Of a DNA stretch of 64,000 bases, positions 32,674 through 43,858 are shown piece by piece. Every line of letters begins with the position of its first letter. The stretch's first letter is position 1. Made by a program: the position numbers and the translations under genes. The notes beneath the pieces are model-generated. The model did not search any database. It was not told the DNA's origin and saw only the letters and a program-made list of their open reading frames with translations. The DNA comes from Piezodorus guildinii (lineage: Eukaryota; Arthropoda; Insecta; Hemiptera; Pentatomidae), in contig CM041298.1 in assembly GCA_023052935.1 (NCBI GenBank), positions 55,869,813-55,933,812 of the forward strand. The letters are read 5' to 3'.

Positions 32674-33421
32674 CTGGTGCGGGCAACACACGACTTTCAC
32701 TTACCACCATTTTTAAACTTAATGAAACAATTTTCAAATACACTTAAAGATAAAAATACGTGAAACTATAAAAGAATTAATTAAATTGAATTTATATAGA
32801 AACATGTGTTTGATTCAAAAATCTATTGCATTATTATCTAAAATAATCAGTTAGTTTTATGTTCATTTCATCACTCTCTATTAACTTTTAAAAGCTTGTG
32901 TATGAGAGGATAATTTTTCTAAAATCTTTAGCTTTCCAACGGTATATCATACATGTATATTACTGCTCTTATGTTCAAAAACGAAAAATTGCATTAAAAA
33001 AATATTTTTTCTATTTTCTCCTTTAGTTGGGTATCAAGTTTATTCAATTTATATATTTACCTGTTTTTCATCAGCATTAACAAGATAATCTAGTTATTAT
33101 TATTGAATCTACAAAATTAAAGGTACTTTAGGGGAAGAAAATTTAAAATATCGGCATTTAAGCCCTGTCAGACCATTTTTATCTAAATAAAACCTACATG
33201 ATATTCAAGCCCATTAAATTTTACATCGATATAGCGAGTTTAATCAAAATCGTCGGAACCGTTTTTGAGAAAATCGAAAAAAGGTGCAAAATGCATGGTA
33301 TAAAGTGCCTCTTCTGGTAGGCTCATTTTGATGAAAAAAGTTTTGTCACGTCTTGGGCGTATAGTTGTCTTAAATATGAAATTTCAGTTTCAAAGGACTT
33401 ACCGTTTCCGCCCGGGAGCTA

Positions 33422-33477
<56 letters not shown>

Positions 33478-33604
33478 CTTTTTGCGGGACTTGGTTATTT
33501 GGACTCAGGGGACCCTAAAACGTGTATTTCCGTTGAAAACTAGAATTCGAAAATTTTCACGATCGCAATACTTCCCCTTACTATATATAGTAAGTGAAAG
33601 TAAA
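32674..33604 (+). mobile_element. HINE-like element, complete reference copy
   Basis: Full length at 931 bp. 5' end CTGGTGCGGGCAACACACGA then CTTTCACTTACC; core landmarks TCCAACGGTATATCATACAT, ATCGGCATTTAAGCCCTGTC, TTACATCGATATAGCGAGTT and GTTTTTGAGAAAATCGAAAA; a (CA)n tract of about 25 repeats (33423-33473); 3' end TTACTATATATAGTAAGTGA then AAGTA. Subterminal ACTTTCACTTAC at the 5' side is inverted as GTAAGTGAAAGT at the 3' side. No ORF of its own. Structure fits Helentron-associated elements (HINEs) by family knowledge; assignment is inference. Confidence 0.9.
33423..33474. repeat. (CA)n microsatellite inside HINE-like copy
   Basis: About 25 CA repeats in the position where other copies have 3-8, for example 10760 and 53485. 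Expanded after insertion or inherited from a long-tract source copy. Confidence 0.95.
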
Positions 33605-33777
33605 AATAAATACAGACCTCAAGAATTTGATTAATGTAACAAAACAACTAGCTAAGCACAAAGTTTGCAATAGTAAAAATAAAATATGACAGTGAGCCAA
33701 TAGTCAACTTTTAGAAGTGGATGTAGCAGTTAGCTACAATAAATAATATTTATCAAGAAAAAAGGTAATTTATAGTT

Positions 33778-34022
33778 CTGTGGCGGTCATGAAAAAACTG
33801 GATAACTCGAATTATATCAACAACGAGTTAGCTCCACGTATCGCTCCCTCAACAGTCACCCACGTCCGGTTAAATTGGTTAAAGAAATTTCTTGGGGAAA
33901 GAAATTTCAGGGGAAAAGAAAGGTGTATGTTATAACTCCATTTTGGGTATTACGTAAAGTTTAAGTCGCTCACCTGTAAAATGAAAGATTTTGACTTAAC
34001 CACTTATTCACGACCGCCACAG
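33778..34022. mobile_element. 245-bp MITE with TIRs and 4-bp duplication
   Basis: Termini CTGTGGCGGTCATGAAAAAA (left) and, in complement, CTGTGGCGGTCGTGAATAAG (right) match at 15 of the first 16 bases. The insertion is flanked by AGTT at 33774-33777 and 34023-34026. No ORF; the middle is rich in GAAATTTC and GGGGAAA. A 4-bp duplication excludes Tc1/mariner, hAT and PIF. The superfamily is left open. Confidence 0.85.
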
Positions 34023-34026
34023 AGTT

Positions 34027-34757
34027 AATTGTTACTATGAAAATTTTATATGAATAGTGACTTTATGAAAATTGGTATAAATAGATCTAGAAAATATTTA
34101 ATAAATGCAAATACTTAATATGCAAAATGTTTTAAAACTTTTAAGTCTTAATAATGAGGACAAAGCCCCGAAACGTCTGAAATCGACGAATTATATAATA
34201 ATGATAACAATAATGATGATGGAAGAAAACTGTGTTTGTTTTATGATGGATAAATAAAATAGCTAATTCCACACACTTCTCCGCTGTGAAAAACTAATTG
34301 AAGATAGAAAAAAGTATTTAAGATTATTATTTTTATCCGTACATAGTGATCAACATAACATAGAAAACATACTCCAAGTCAACAGCCTACAAAAACTGAA
34401 TAGGATTTACATGCTTTTAGTGTCTTCAGTTAGTGATATAGCATGCAGAATTATAGTTTCCTTAAATAATGATGGACCACACACACACATGTTATAATAT
34501 AGCTCAGTTTATTATTTTCCTTTTACTATGATTATCTTTTATGTTCTTTTTTCTATTATTTATTGTTATTTGAATAGTAAGATATGAAATTCAGTATCAA
34601 TGTGTGTGAAGTAAAATTGGCAATATTTAACTAAATTTGTACAAGATTTGTATATTTTTAATATTGTACAATATACAAGATTTTTATATTGTATAAGATT
34701 TGTATATCTGTAACAAATAAAAAAAAATTATAATAATAATGATATACAATAAATTAT
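34027..34757. other. Spacer with a weak hammerhead-like scrap
   Basis: At 34153-34178 ATGAGGACAAAGCCCCGAAA then CGTC resembles the 3' half of the hammerhead-like motifs, but the CTGA core and stem I are lost. The rest is AT-rich, with ATAT-type repeats around 34640-34740. Confidence 0.4.
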
Positions 34758-35005
34758 ACATTTATCGTCGCTTTGGCTCACAGAAAGATGTTGGAGTGGG
34801 AGTCCTTAATTTTGCCTATCCATATTCAATTAGAATAAGGATCTTTGAGGAGGACATGATATCGCACAAACTCGGGACCACCAATTTACGCCATTCCAAA
34901 CTACGGCAAAATCAAGGATTTTTTACTACCTTTAAAAACACCAAGGGCCATCTGTCGGTTTTAAACCCATGCCCATACGGTTATAATAAGGTATGTAGGA
35001 ACTTG
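34758..35005 (-). mobile_element. SINE1, reverse, diverged
   Basis: On the plus strand TTTGGCTCACAGAAAGATGT, GTGGGAGTCCTTAATTTTGC and GCACAAACTCGGGACCACCA, then GGTTTTAAACCC, follow the SINE1 complement in order. Divergence is higher than in other copies. Confidence 0.8.
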
Positions 35006-35267
35006 GAGATTCACGGTTCAGAAAAAAATAAATAAATAAATAAGAACCGAATATTCGACAAAAATATCATGAATATAACAGAAGCTGTTCTGATATGCCA
35101 ATAAGAAGGGACTAAAATAAGAGTTGGGAGAATAATAAACATTATTTTAATTTTAACATGCTTTAAATCTTAAACCACACTATGATTATGACCATAAATT
35201 GTAAACATGTATTTAGAACTATACTTATGCCATTTACTTATAAAAAACAAATAACCTTCTTGTCTGG

Positions 35268-35286
35268 TATATATATATATATATAT

Positions 35287-35369
<83 letters not shown>
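35268..35369. repeat. (TA)n tract, left border of foldback element
   Basis: About 100 bases of alternating TA with three AA/TAAT interruptions. It continues the palindrome formed with the (TA)n tract at 38761-38826, so it is either the target site or part of the element's end. Confidence 0.95.
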
Positions 35370-35370
<1 letters not shown>

Positions 35371-35372
35371 CA

Positions 35373-35541
35373 TTTCCAAGTCAATTGTAACCTTTTCCAA
35401 GTCAAATGTAACTTTTTCCAAGTCAAATGTAACCTTTTCCAAGTCAAATGTAACCCTTTCCATTTCAAATGTCACCTTTTCCAAGTCAAATGTCACCTTT
35501 TCCATTTCAAATGTTACCTTTTCCAAGTCAAATGTCACCTT
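35373..35541 (-). repeat. 21-bp tandem array, left arm
   Basis: Eight units of a 21-bp motif of the type CCTTTTCCAAGTCAAATGTAA, two of them the CCATTTCAAATG variant. Read on the minus strand it translates as heptads KVTFDLE and KVTFEME. The listed frame has no ATG before the repeat (it would begin at a GTG) and runs into the TA tract. It is treated as repeat, not gene. Confidence 0.9.
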
Positions 35542-35789
35542 TTTCTGCACTTCTAGCCTTAAATATTCCGTTTTATTTATTGAAAAATAATTAGTTTAAT
35601 TAACATTATGACTTTTTTAATAATTTTGGCATATAATAAATGATATTTTTTTTTGGGTCTTTTAGATATTTGATATCAAGTTCTGTTTTTTACTAGCTAA
35701 TATTTAAAAAAAATAATTATCGTCTATTTAGTTTTAAGATAGTTGTTGATTTTGATTTTTTAGATAGGAGGGGTAGTTTTTTGGAATAA

Positions 35790-37300
35790 TTAATGTGTTT
35801 TCGGGTATTATAATTAAATTTTTCGAGCTGTATTTTTTATCGCTCGCGTGCATTTTAACTCGCATTAAATTTTAATGTTTTTTTATTGATATAGGGATTA
35901 ATTAATGTGCTTTCGGGTGGTTATGATTACGTTTTTTGAGCTGTATCTTTTATCGGTCATGCGTATTTCAACTCACATTTACTTTTAATGTTTTTTATTG
36001 ATATAGGGATCAATTAATGTGTTTTCGGGTATTATAATTACGTTTTTCGAGCTGTATTTTTTATCGCTCGCGTGCATGTTAACTCGCATAAAATTTTAAT
36101 GTTTTTTATTGATATAGGGATTAATTAATGTGCTTTCGGGTGGTTATGATTACGTTTTTTGAGCTGTATCTTTTATCGGTCATGCGTATTTCAACTCATA
36201 TTTACTTTTAATATTTTTTATTGATATAGGGATTAATTATTTTGCTTTCGGGTGGTTATCATAAGGTTTTTCGAGCTGTATTTTTTTCGCTCGCGCTTAT
36301 TTTAACTAAAATTTACTTTTTATGTGTTTTATTGATATAGGGACTAATTAATGTGCTTTCGGGTGGTTATGATTACGTTTTTCGAGCTGTATTTTTTATC
36401 GCTCATGCGTATTTCAACTCGCATTTACTTTTAATGTTTTTTATTGATATAGGGATTAATTATTTTGCTTTCGGGTGGTTATGATTACGTTTTCCGAGCT
36501 GTATTTTTTTCGCTCGCGCTTTTTTTTAACTAAAATTTACTTTTTATGTGTTTTATTGATATAGGGATTAATTAATGTGCTTTCGGGTGGTTATGATTAA
36601 GTTTTTTGAGCTGTATTTTTTATCGCTCATGCGTATTTCATCTCACATTTACTTTTAATGTTTTTTATTGATATAAGGATTACTTAATGTTCTTTCGAGT
36701 GGTTATGATTACGTTTTTCGAGCTGTATGTTTTATCGCTCATGCATATTTCAACTTCTATTTACTTTTAATCTTTTTATTTTTATAGAGATCTATCCTTG
36801 TGTTTTCGCGGGGTTATGAAAATGTTTAAAAGCTTTTTTATTATCACTCGTGCGGATTTCAACTCGCCTTTATTTTTGATATTTTTTTATTGATATTGGG
36901 ATTGATTGTTTTGTTTTTGGTTCTCATTATAACGTTGCTGGAATATACATCGTTTAGGTTTTTTTTTGGGTTTTTTTATTATTATCATTTTATTAAAGGA
37001 TTAGTTATAGTTCCTTTTCTAGCGTCCTGAGTAATTTTTTCAATTAAATCTTTTGTAAAGGATCCGCTTCCTAATTTGGTCTTACAATTAATTGATAATT
37101 TAATTGAGGAATCGTTTATTCTATTTTCGGGTGTTCTGATAACATTATTTGAACCAAATTTGTTATCGCTTTTACTCATTTTAAGTTGCTGTTTCTATTT
37201 CATAAATATTCGATAGAGGGATCGTTTATAGTGTTTTCGGGAATACTAATAGAGTTTATGACATTTATTTATAGCTATTGCACATTTTAACTTAAATGAA
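35790..37300 (+). repeat. 111-112-bp tandem array, left arm
   Basis: GATATAGGGATTAATTAATG recurs at 35888, 36000, 36111, 36223, 36334, 36446, 36558 and 36670, with weaker units at about 36781 and 36892 and still weaker echoes to about 37250. Two unit types alternate: one with GCATGCGTATTTCAACTC-like sequence and one with CTCGCGCTTATTTTAACTAA, so the higher-order period is about 223 bp. A 64-codon frame at 36985-37179 lies in decayed units and is not a gene. Confidence 0.9.
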
Positions 37301-37439
37301 AGGTGATCTAGAAGAATGCGCAATCGCGATGTAACGTCCAAATCAAAAATGTAATCAGATCCTGCAAAAAAACAATAAATAATTTTTACATCATATTATA
37401 AATCATATATATTAAAGAATAAAGTTCAAAACACGTTAT

Positions 37440-38340
37440 GAGAATCCCCTAAAACAAAAACAAAGAAAGACCACTGCAAATGCAAGTTTAAATGAGAGCA
37501 AGCGACAATAAAAACAGCTTAAACAACGTAATCACAAGACCCGAAAAGATAATTACAAACGTCTATAACAATAAAAAATATCAAAAGTAAATCAGAATTG
37601 ATATACGCATAAGCGATAAAAGATACAGCTCGAAAACGTAATCATAACCACCCAAAAGCACATTAATTATCTCTATATAAATAAAAAACATTAAAAGTAA
37701 ATTCGAGTTAAAATGCGCGGGAGCGATAAATAAATAAAACTAAAAAAAACATAATTATAGGACCCGAAAACACAATTTTCAACACCTATATCAATATGAA
37801 ACATAAAAAATTAATTTTAGTTAAAATAAGCGAGAGCGATAAAAAATACAGCTCGAAAAACTTAATCATAACCACCCGAAAGAACATTAAGTAATCCCTA
37901 TATCAATAAAAAACATTAAAAGTAAATGCGAGTTGAAATACGCATGAGCGATAAAAAATACAGCTCAAAAAACGTAATCATAACCACCCGAAAGCACATT
38001 AATTAATCCCTATATCAATATAACACATAAAAAGTAAATTTTAGTTAAAATAAGCGCGAGCGAAAAAAATACAGCTCGAAAAACGTAATTATAATACCCG
38101 AAAACACATTAATTGATCCCTATATCAATAAAAAACATTAAAAGTAAATGTGAGTTGAAATACGCATGACCGATAAAAGATACAGCTCAAAAAACGTAAT
38201 CATAACCACCCGAAAGCACATTAATTAATCCCTATATCAATAAAAAACATTAAAATTTAATGCGAGTTAAAATGCACGCGAGCGATAAAAAATACAGCTC
38301 GAAAAATTTAATTATAATACCCGAAAACACATTAATTATT
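37440..38340 (-). repeat. 111-112-bp tandem array, right arm
   Basis: The same unit in reverse orientation. ATCCCTATATCAATA recurs at intervals of about 111-114 near 38239, 38128, 38017, 37905, 37793, 37680 and 37567. It holds about eight units against at least ten to thirteen on the left, so unit number has changed since the arms arose. Confidence 0.9.
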
Positions 38341-38589
38341 CCAAAAAACTACCCCTCCTATCTAAAAAATCAAAATCAACAACTATCTTAAAACTAAATA
38401 GACGATAATTATTTTTTTTAAATATTAGCTAGTAAAAAACAGAACTTGATATCAAATATCTAAGAGACCCAAAAAAATATCATTTATTGTATGCCAAAAT
38501 TATTAAAAAAGTCATAATGTTAATTAAACTAATTATTTTTCAATAAATAAATAAATAAAACGGAATATTTAAGGCTAGAAGTGCAGAAA

Positions 38590-38757
38590 AAGGTGACATT
38601 TGACTTGGAAAAGGTAACATTTGAAATGGAAAAGGTGACATTTGACTTGGAAAAGGTGACATTTGAAATGGAAAGGGTTACATTTGACTTGGAAAAGGTT
38701 ACATTTGACTTGGAAAAAGTTACATTTGACTTGGAAAAGGTTACAATTGACTTGGAA
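38590..38757 (+). repeat. 21-bp tandem array, right arm
   Basis: Reverse complement of the left-arm array, with all eight units and both unit variants in the same order. By eye there is no difference between the two arrays across about 170 bases. Confidence 0.9.
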
Positions 38758-38760
38758 ATG

Positions 38761-38826
<66 letters not shown>
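38761..38826. repeat. (TA)n tract, right border of foldback element
   Basis: About 66 bases of uninterrupted TA repeat. Confidence 0.95.
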
Positions 38827-38829
<3 letters not shown>

Positions 38830-39291
38830 TTTTTTTTTAATCCTTAGAGAAGTTATTGATATAATATTCACTCATATTATCTAGGATGAGTAAAAATGGT
38901 GATTTCTTTAGAATAGGCAATGAGACATGTTGCGATAACCATGTAATCAAGTCTATGAAAAATCTGAGTCAGCAAACCTCCGTGTTATCTTATAAAGCAT
39001 CTGATAATCGGGGAAAGATTTCTTAGACTATATTACTAATTTTGAGAATTTAGCTGAATAAATACAGATTTATTACAATACTTCAACAATCGACACTGTG
39101 TATTAAATATCTATAAATATAATACATAAATCAAGTCCTCCACAAATCGTAGGAACAAGGATTATTTTCATACCCACATCAGTTTTGTGGTAACACAAAA
39201 CCACTTTATGAGTCACTATGTATTCTTTTCCTTGTAATATATACAAACTTCATAGACGTTAAACACTATATTAAACTTGCTCATTCATTTA
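38827..39291. other. AT-rich spacer, nothing recognised
   Basis: No landmark or coding frame seen. Confidence 0.45.
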
Positions 39292-39614
39292 TTTTAACTT
39301 ACACTTACCTATAATATAAAATATATAGTAAGGGAAAGTATTATGATTATAAAAATTATATGATTATCAAATAAAAATTATCAAATACACGGAATTCTAA
39401 ATGTTAATGGAGAGTGTTGAAAAACCGATAAAACTATCTGATTGGTGTAGATAAAAATATAATAGATTATTTAATAAAACACACGTTTCTATAGAAACTA
39501 TATGAAATTAATTATTTGATCTGTTTTCATCTTTAAGTGCATTTATAAATTCCTAAATTAATATTAACAACGAAGGTAAGTGAAAGTCGTGTGTGAAGCG
39601 CGTGCACGCACCAG
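39292..39614 (-). mobile_element. HINE-like element, reverse, internally deleted
   Basis: Both ends are present: TTTTAACTTACACTTACCTA plus a TATAATATAAAATATATA hairpin at the left, and GGTAAGTGAAAGTCGTGTGT ending in GCACGCACCAG at the right. About 600 internal bases are missing, leaving a 323-bp MITE-sized derivative. Confidence 0.85.
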
Positions 39615-39848
39615 ATTTTTAGGATGAGAAAAGGGATAAGAATCGTCATAATTACAACTCTATGATCGATAACCAAAACACAAACCTATTCCAGCCAGAG
39701 TGGGAATACCGATTGTCCGTCAAAAAATAAATTTCAGACCGCCCAGATAAGTTGATTGCTCTAATTCTAAAATTCCATCCCCCAAAACTACTACCCTGGG
39801 GTAGTCCATTCAGTTCAAAATCAAAGCTTGACTATGTGCCAACAATAT
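39615..39848. other. Spacer between two HINE-like copies
   Basis: Less AT-rich (CCAGCCAGAGTGGGAATACC, AAAACTACTACCCTGGGGTA). Possibly a coding or LINE relic, but no frame could be matched. Confidence 0.35.
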
Positions 39849-40689
39849 TTTTACTTTCACTTACTATGTATAGTAAGGGGAAGTATTGCGAACGTGAAAA
39901 TTTTCGAATTCCAGTTTTCAACGGAAATACACGTTTTAGGGTCCCCTGAGTCCAAATAACCAAGTCCCGCAAAAAGGTCTGTATGTGTGTTTGTGGTAAC
40001 TCCCGGGCGGAAACGGTAAGTCCTATGAAACTGAAATTTCATATTTAAGACAATTATATGCCCGAGACGTTACAAAACCTTTTTCAGCAAAATGTGCTTA
40101 CCAGAAGAGGCACTATATACCATGCATTTTGCACCTTTTTTCGATTTTCTCGAAAAAGGTTCCGACGATTTTGATTAAACTCGCTAAATCGATGTAAAAT
40201 TTAATGGGCTTTAATATCATGTAGGTTTTATTCTGATTAAAATGGTCTGACAGGGCTTAAATGCCGATATTTCAAACCTTTAATTTTGTAGATTCAATAA
40301 AAATAACTATATTATCTTGTTAACGCTGATGAAAAACAGGTAAATATATAAATTGAATAAATTCGATACCCAACTATTTTGTTTTTGAACATAAGAGCAG
40401 TATTATACATATATGATATATCGTTGGAAAGCTAAAGATTTCAGAAAAAATATTATCTCATACACAAGCTTTTAAAAGTTAATAGAGAGTGATGAAATGA
40501 ACATAAAACTAACTGATTATTTTAGATAATAATATAATAGATTTTTTAATGAAACACATGTTTCTACAGAAATTTAATTTAATTAATTCTATAATAGTTT
40601 CACTCATTTTTATCTCTAATTGTTTTTGGAAATTCTTTGATTGATTTTAAAAATGGAGGTAAGTGAAAGTCGTGTGTTGCCCGCACCAG
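39849..40689 (-). mobile_element. HINE-like element, reverse, full length
   Basis: Starts TTTTACTTTCACTTACTATG, carries all landmarks in reverse (ACGTTTTAGGGTCCCCTGAG, GGTAACTCCCGGGCGGAAAC, AATGGTCTGACAGGGCTTAA, ATATATCGTTGGAAAGCTAA), and ends GTCGTGTGTTGCCCGCACCA then G. 841 bp, shorter than the reference copy mainly because the (GT)n tract is short and about 60 bases are missing after CCCAACTA. Confidence 0.9.
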
Positions 40690-41486
40690 ATTTTTTAATC
40701 CTATAAATAGAAATACACTAAATCGTAGAAAAGTGTCCGATGAATAAGATATATTAATGAATTTCTGACTTAACAGAGTCACAAAGGTATTGATTATCAT
40801 TCGTATTATAGTTTTATATTGCAAATCCAATTTTTATGATTGCACTAACCATTTTGGCAATATTTGGCGATTATAGACACTAATGTGAGTCGTACAGACC
40901 CTTTTTTATTTTTCTTATTAAGTGTAAATATTTTACTCACTACATAAATCTAATAACAACATTACTATTAACATCAGACAAATGACAAGACGTTGTAGCG
41001 ACTAATAAAAATACTAACTATTATAAGAACTGTTCCATTTCATATACATACATGTAATTCAACGTCAATTTTATTGTTAATATTAACATTTGATAAATCT
41101 ATATTAATATTGCGATTGATTTTAAAAATTATAAATCATTATTATATAGAGCGATTAATGGATATTTATATCAAATAGATTTCATCATTAATGAGCTGGC
41201 GTGATCCTACATCGATTTGTGAATGCCATTGAAAAAGAATTATTCACCATACGATTAATATATATAATAGTAATAAAGAGGTGATAGGTAATAAAATACA
41301 CGTTTTAAAAAGGTCAACACGTGATGTGAGAAGTATGTTACATCTAATATGATTTCTTACCAAGAAACCTTATCAATGAAAAAGGCTTCTAAACTAAGAA
41401 AACGAATACTAAGAAAACGAACTAAGATGCCTTTCCATCCAGGTTTAATAGATTATTATTATATTTTAAAATAAAGTTTCACAAAG

Positions 41487-41554
<68 letters not shown>

Positions 41555-41671
41555 TTAATCTTCCGATTAATAAATAAAGTTTATATAGAGGAAGATTACC
41601 GTGATCAATACGGACAAATAGTGGAAAATATAAACGTTCTTGTAGCCATGAAGAAAAAGCAAGTAAAAAAT
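40690..41671. other. AT-rich spacer with a (TA)n tract
   Basis: A (TA)n tract of about 58 bases lies at 41490-41547. The 76-codon and 74-codon minus-strand frames here consist of TA repeat and HINE end sequence. No gene seen. Confidence 0.5.
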
Positions 41672-42045
41672 CCGGTTCGAGGCGACACACGACTTTTACT
41701 TACCTCGGTTATTAAAATCAATTTAAGAACTAATAAATAGAGTTTAAATCGGTCTAAAGAATGATATTTAGTTTTGTTGGAAACATTTGTTTTAGATTAA
41801 ATATTATAAAAATATTAAATTTTTACGTGTAATAATCAGTTATAAGTTTAAGCCTTTGTGTTACTCTCTATTACATTTTACAATTTTGTTTATAATAAAT
41901 ATTATTTTTAAATCATTAGCTTTCCAAGGTATATTATACATCTATATTACTGTAATTATATATAAAAATAATCAAATTAATAAATCAAAATTACACAAAA
42001 ATATTTTTGCTCTATTTTTCTTTAGTTAATTATCAAATTGGTCCA

Positions 42046-42090
<45 letters not shown>

Positions 42091-42540
42091 TAACCCGTTT
42101 TTATCAATGCTAACAAGATGATATGGTCAATTTTTTAAACCTACAAAATTAAAGATACTTTAGAAGAAGAAAATTCAACACTTCGCAATTTAAGCCCTGT
42201 CAGACTATTTCAATCAGAATGAAACCAAAATCATATTAAAACCAATTAAATGTTTACAACCCTATAGATATTTTTGATAAAATCGTAAAAAGGAGCAAAA
42301 TACAAGGTAGAAAGTAAATCTTCCGATCAGTCGATTTTGAAGATAAAGTTACTGTAACATCTCGGGGGTATAGTTGTCCTTAATATGAAATTTCAGTTTC
42401 GCACGACAGACCTTTTTGCAGGACTCGGTTATTTAGACTCAGGGAACCATAAAACGCGTATTTCCGTTGAAAACTGGAATTCGAATATTTTCACGATCGC
42501 AATACCTCCACTTTTCCATATATAGGCAAGTGAAAATAAA
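41672..42540 (+). mobile_element. HINE-like element, full length, diverged
   Basis: 5' end CCGGTTCGAGGCGACACACG then ACTTTTACTTACCTCGGTTA; core landmarks CTTTCCAAGGTATATTATAC and TTTAAGCCCTGTCAGACTAT; 3' end GATCGCAATACCTCCACTTT, CCATATATAGGCAAGTGAAA. It holds a private (TA)n expansion at 42052-42085 and lacks the CA tract. Confidence 0.85.
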
Positions 42541-43563
42541 AATAGAAAGAGAAAAAAAAAGAGAAGAATAAAAAGAGTTCGGGCTAAAAAAAACAAAACC
42601 TAAAACTGATATACTCTATAAATAAATGTTGAATGAATAATAAATGAATATTTTTAAAACATACGCACAGTGCGCATAGATTAACCGCATGCCAACAACA
42701 GTTTAAGAAAGTGCGTGCCTGAATATATTTGCATGAGAATTAAACATTAAAATAACTATAGTTCACTGAATTATTAATCAGTTATTAACTTTTGCCAGGT
42801 AATCAGGTCATGGAATAAACACCAACAATGCCCTTTCAATATGTATATGTTTGTTTTATTCAACATTTCGAGGCCAACAGTGGACCACTGAAGTTCAAAT
42901 TCGGTATACATAGTTAATTTGTGGACAGAACGAAATCATTTAAATTGGGATAAATTTCAGGGAAATACGAAAAATTTTCAATGTTATCGCGGTTATGGGC
43001 AGAACACTTTGTGATTAAAGGTTGGAAATTTGTATGTGAATCAAGTTGGTACTAAAGAAAAACTTCAGTTTATTTTAGGGTGAACGACTTAACAAACTTC
43101 AATTTTAACAGCTTCAGTTTTCCGTTTGTTTTTTCAAAACAGTGTGACCTCAAAATGCTAAACAAATATTTTAAAAAGTGCACAGTTTGTTCATTTGAGA
43201 ATGTGTAACAATTTTTGAGGGAGCGACTGAACTGATTTTGTTAGTATTGAGGATCAAATGATTTTGAGTTAGAAGTATACTTTCTGCTTCATTTTATAAA
43301 TCTTTTTTAGTCCATCCTAAACGACTTTAAACGCATGAAAGCTACTTGCATCTACCCTGAAGAGTAAATACACAAACGGTAAATAAACTGACTTAAAGGG
43401 TCAATATTCATAAAAAACAAGCCCATGGTGCGGACAAAAGCTTACCAAATCGAGAATCACAAAGGATGGATAATTCGGCTAAAATTAAATTAAGCTATCA
43501 CCATCATTTTAAATTACTGCAATTAAGTAAAAAATGGCTATTAAGGTAATTAAAAAATGGGGA
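42541..43563. other. AT-rich spacer; possible HINE end scrap
   Basis: GGTGCGGACAAAAGCTTACC at about 43435 looks like a degraded HINE-like 5' end without the rest of the element. The last 15 bases are the SINE1 target duplication. Otherwise nothing recognised. Confidence 0.45.
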
Positions 43564-43843
43564 ACCAACGGTGTAGTGGCTAACATAAAAGACTCTGATG
43601 CTTAAACGTAACGGGTTCGAACCGGTAGGAGACCCTAGGATTTTTTAATGGGAGTAAAAACTTTCTTGGTTGCGCCCTCCTTTGGGTAGGACGTAAAATG
43701 GTGGTCTCGAGCTGTGCGTTTTCAGGTACTCGCTGAAGATTCCTATTTTAATAAAACCTGGAGAGGCAAAACTTAATATCCCACTGTAGCACCGTCCGTT
43801 TAGCCACAGCAGAACAAAAGTATCGTTAAATGAATAAACAAAC
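43564..43843 (+). mobile_element. SINE1, full length, with target duplication
   Basis: Diverged but complete: CGGTGTAGTGGCTAACATAA, B box GGTTCGAACC, GTGGTCTCGAGCTGTGCGTT, TAATAAAACCTGGAGAGGCA and the GAATAAACAAAC tail. Direct repeats ATTAAAAAATGGGGA (43549-43563) and ATTAAAGAATGGCGA (43844-43858) mark the insertion. Confidence 0.9.
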
Positions 43844-43858
43844 ATTAAAGAATGGCGA

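Larger units (their letters stand above)
35370..38760. mobile_element. Foldback (FB-like) element with two tiers of tandem repeats
   Basis: The left side is the inverted copy of the right side. Outer arms (35370-35790 and 38340-38760) are almost identical, differing by two substitutions and small length changes in an ATTT run and a T run. Each arm has an outer 21-bp array, a unique stretch of about 240 bp, then an inner 111-112-bp array (about 35790-37300 on the left, about 37440-38340 on the right). Inner units decay towards the centre. No transposase ORF. The architecture parallels Drosophila FB elements; homology to them is not implied. Confidence 0.85.

Noticed and set aside
35170..35550. 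126-codon minus-strand frame with heptads and YI repeats
   Set aside because: It is the 21-bp array followed by the TA tract. It starts at a GTG and has no independent support as a gene.
36985..37179. 64-codon minus-strand frame in the centre of the foldback element
   Set aside because: It falls in decayed 112-bp units; landmarks such as CTATTTTCGGGTGTTCTGAT align with the repeat unit.
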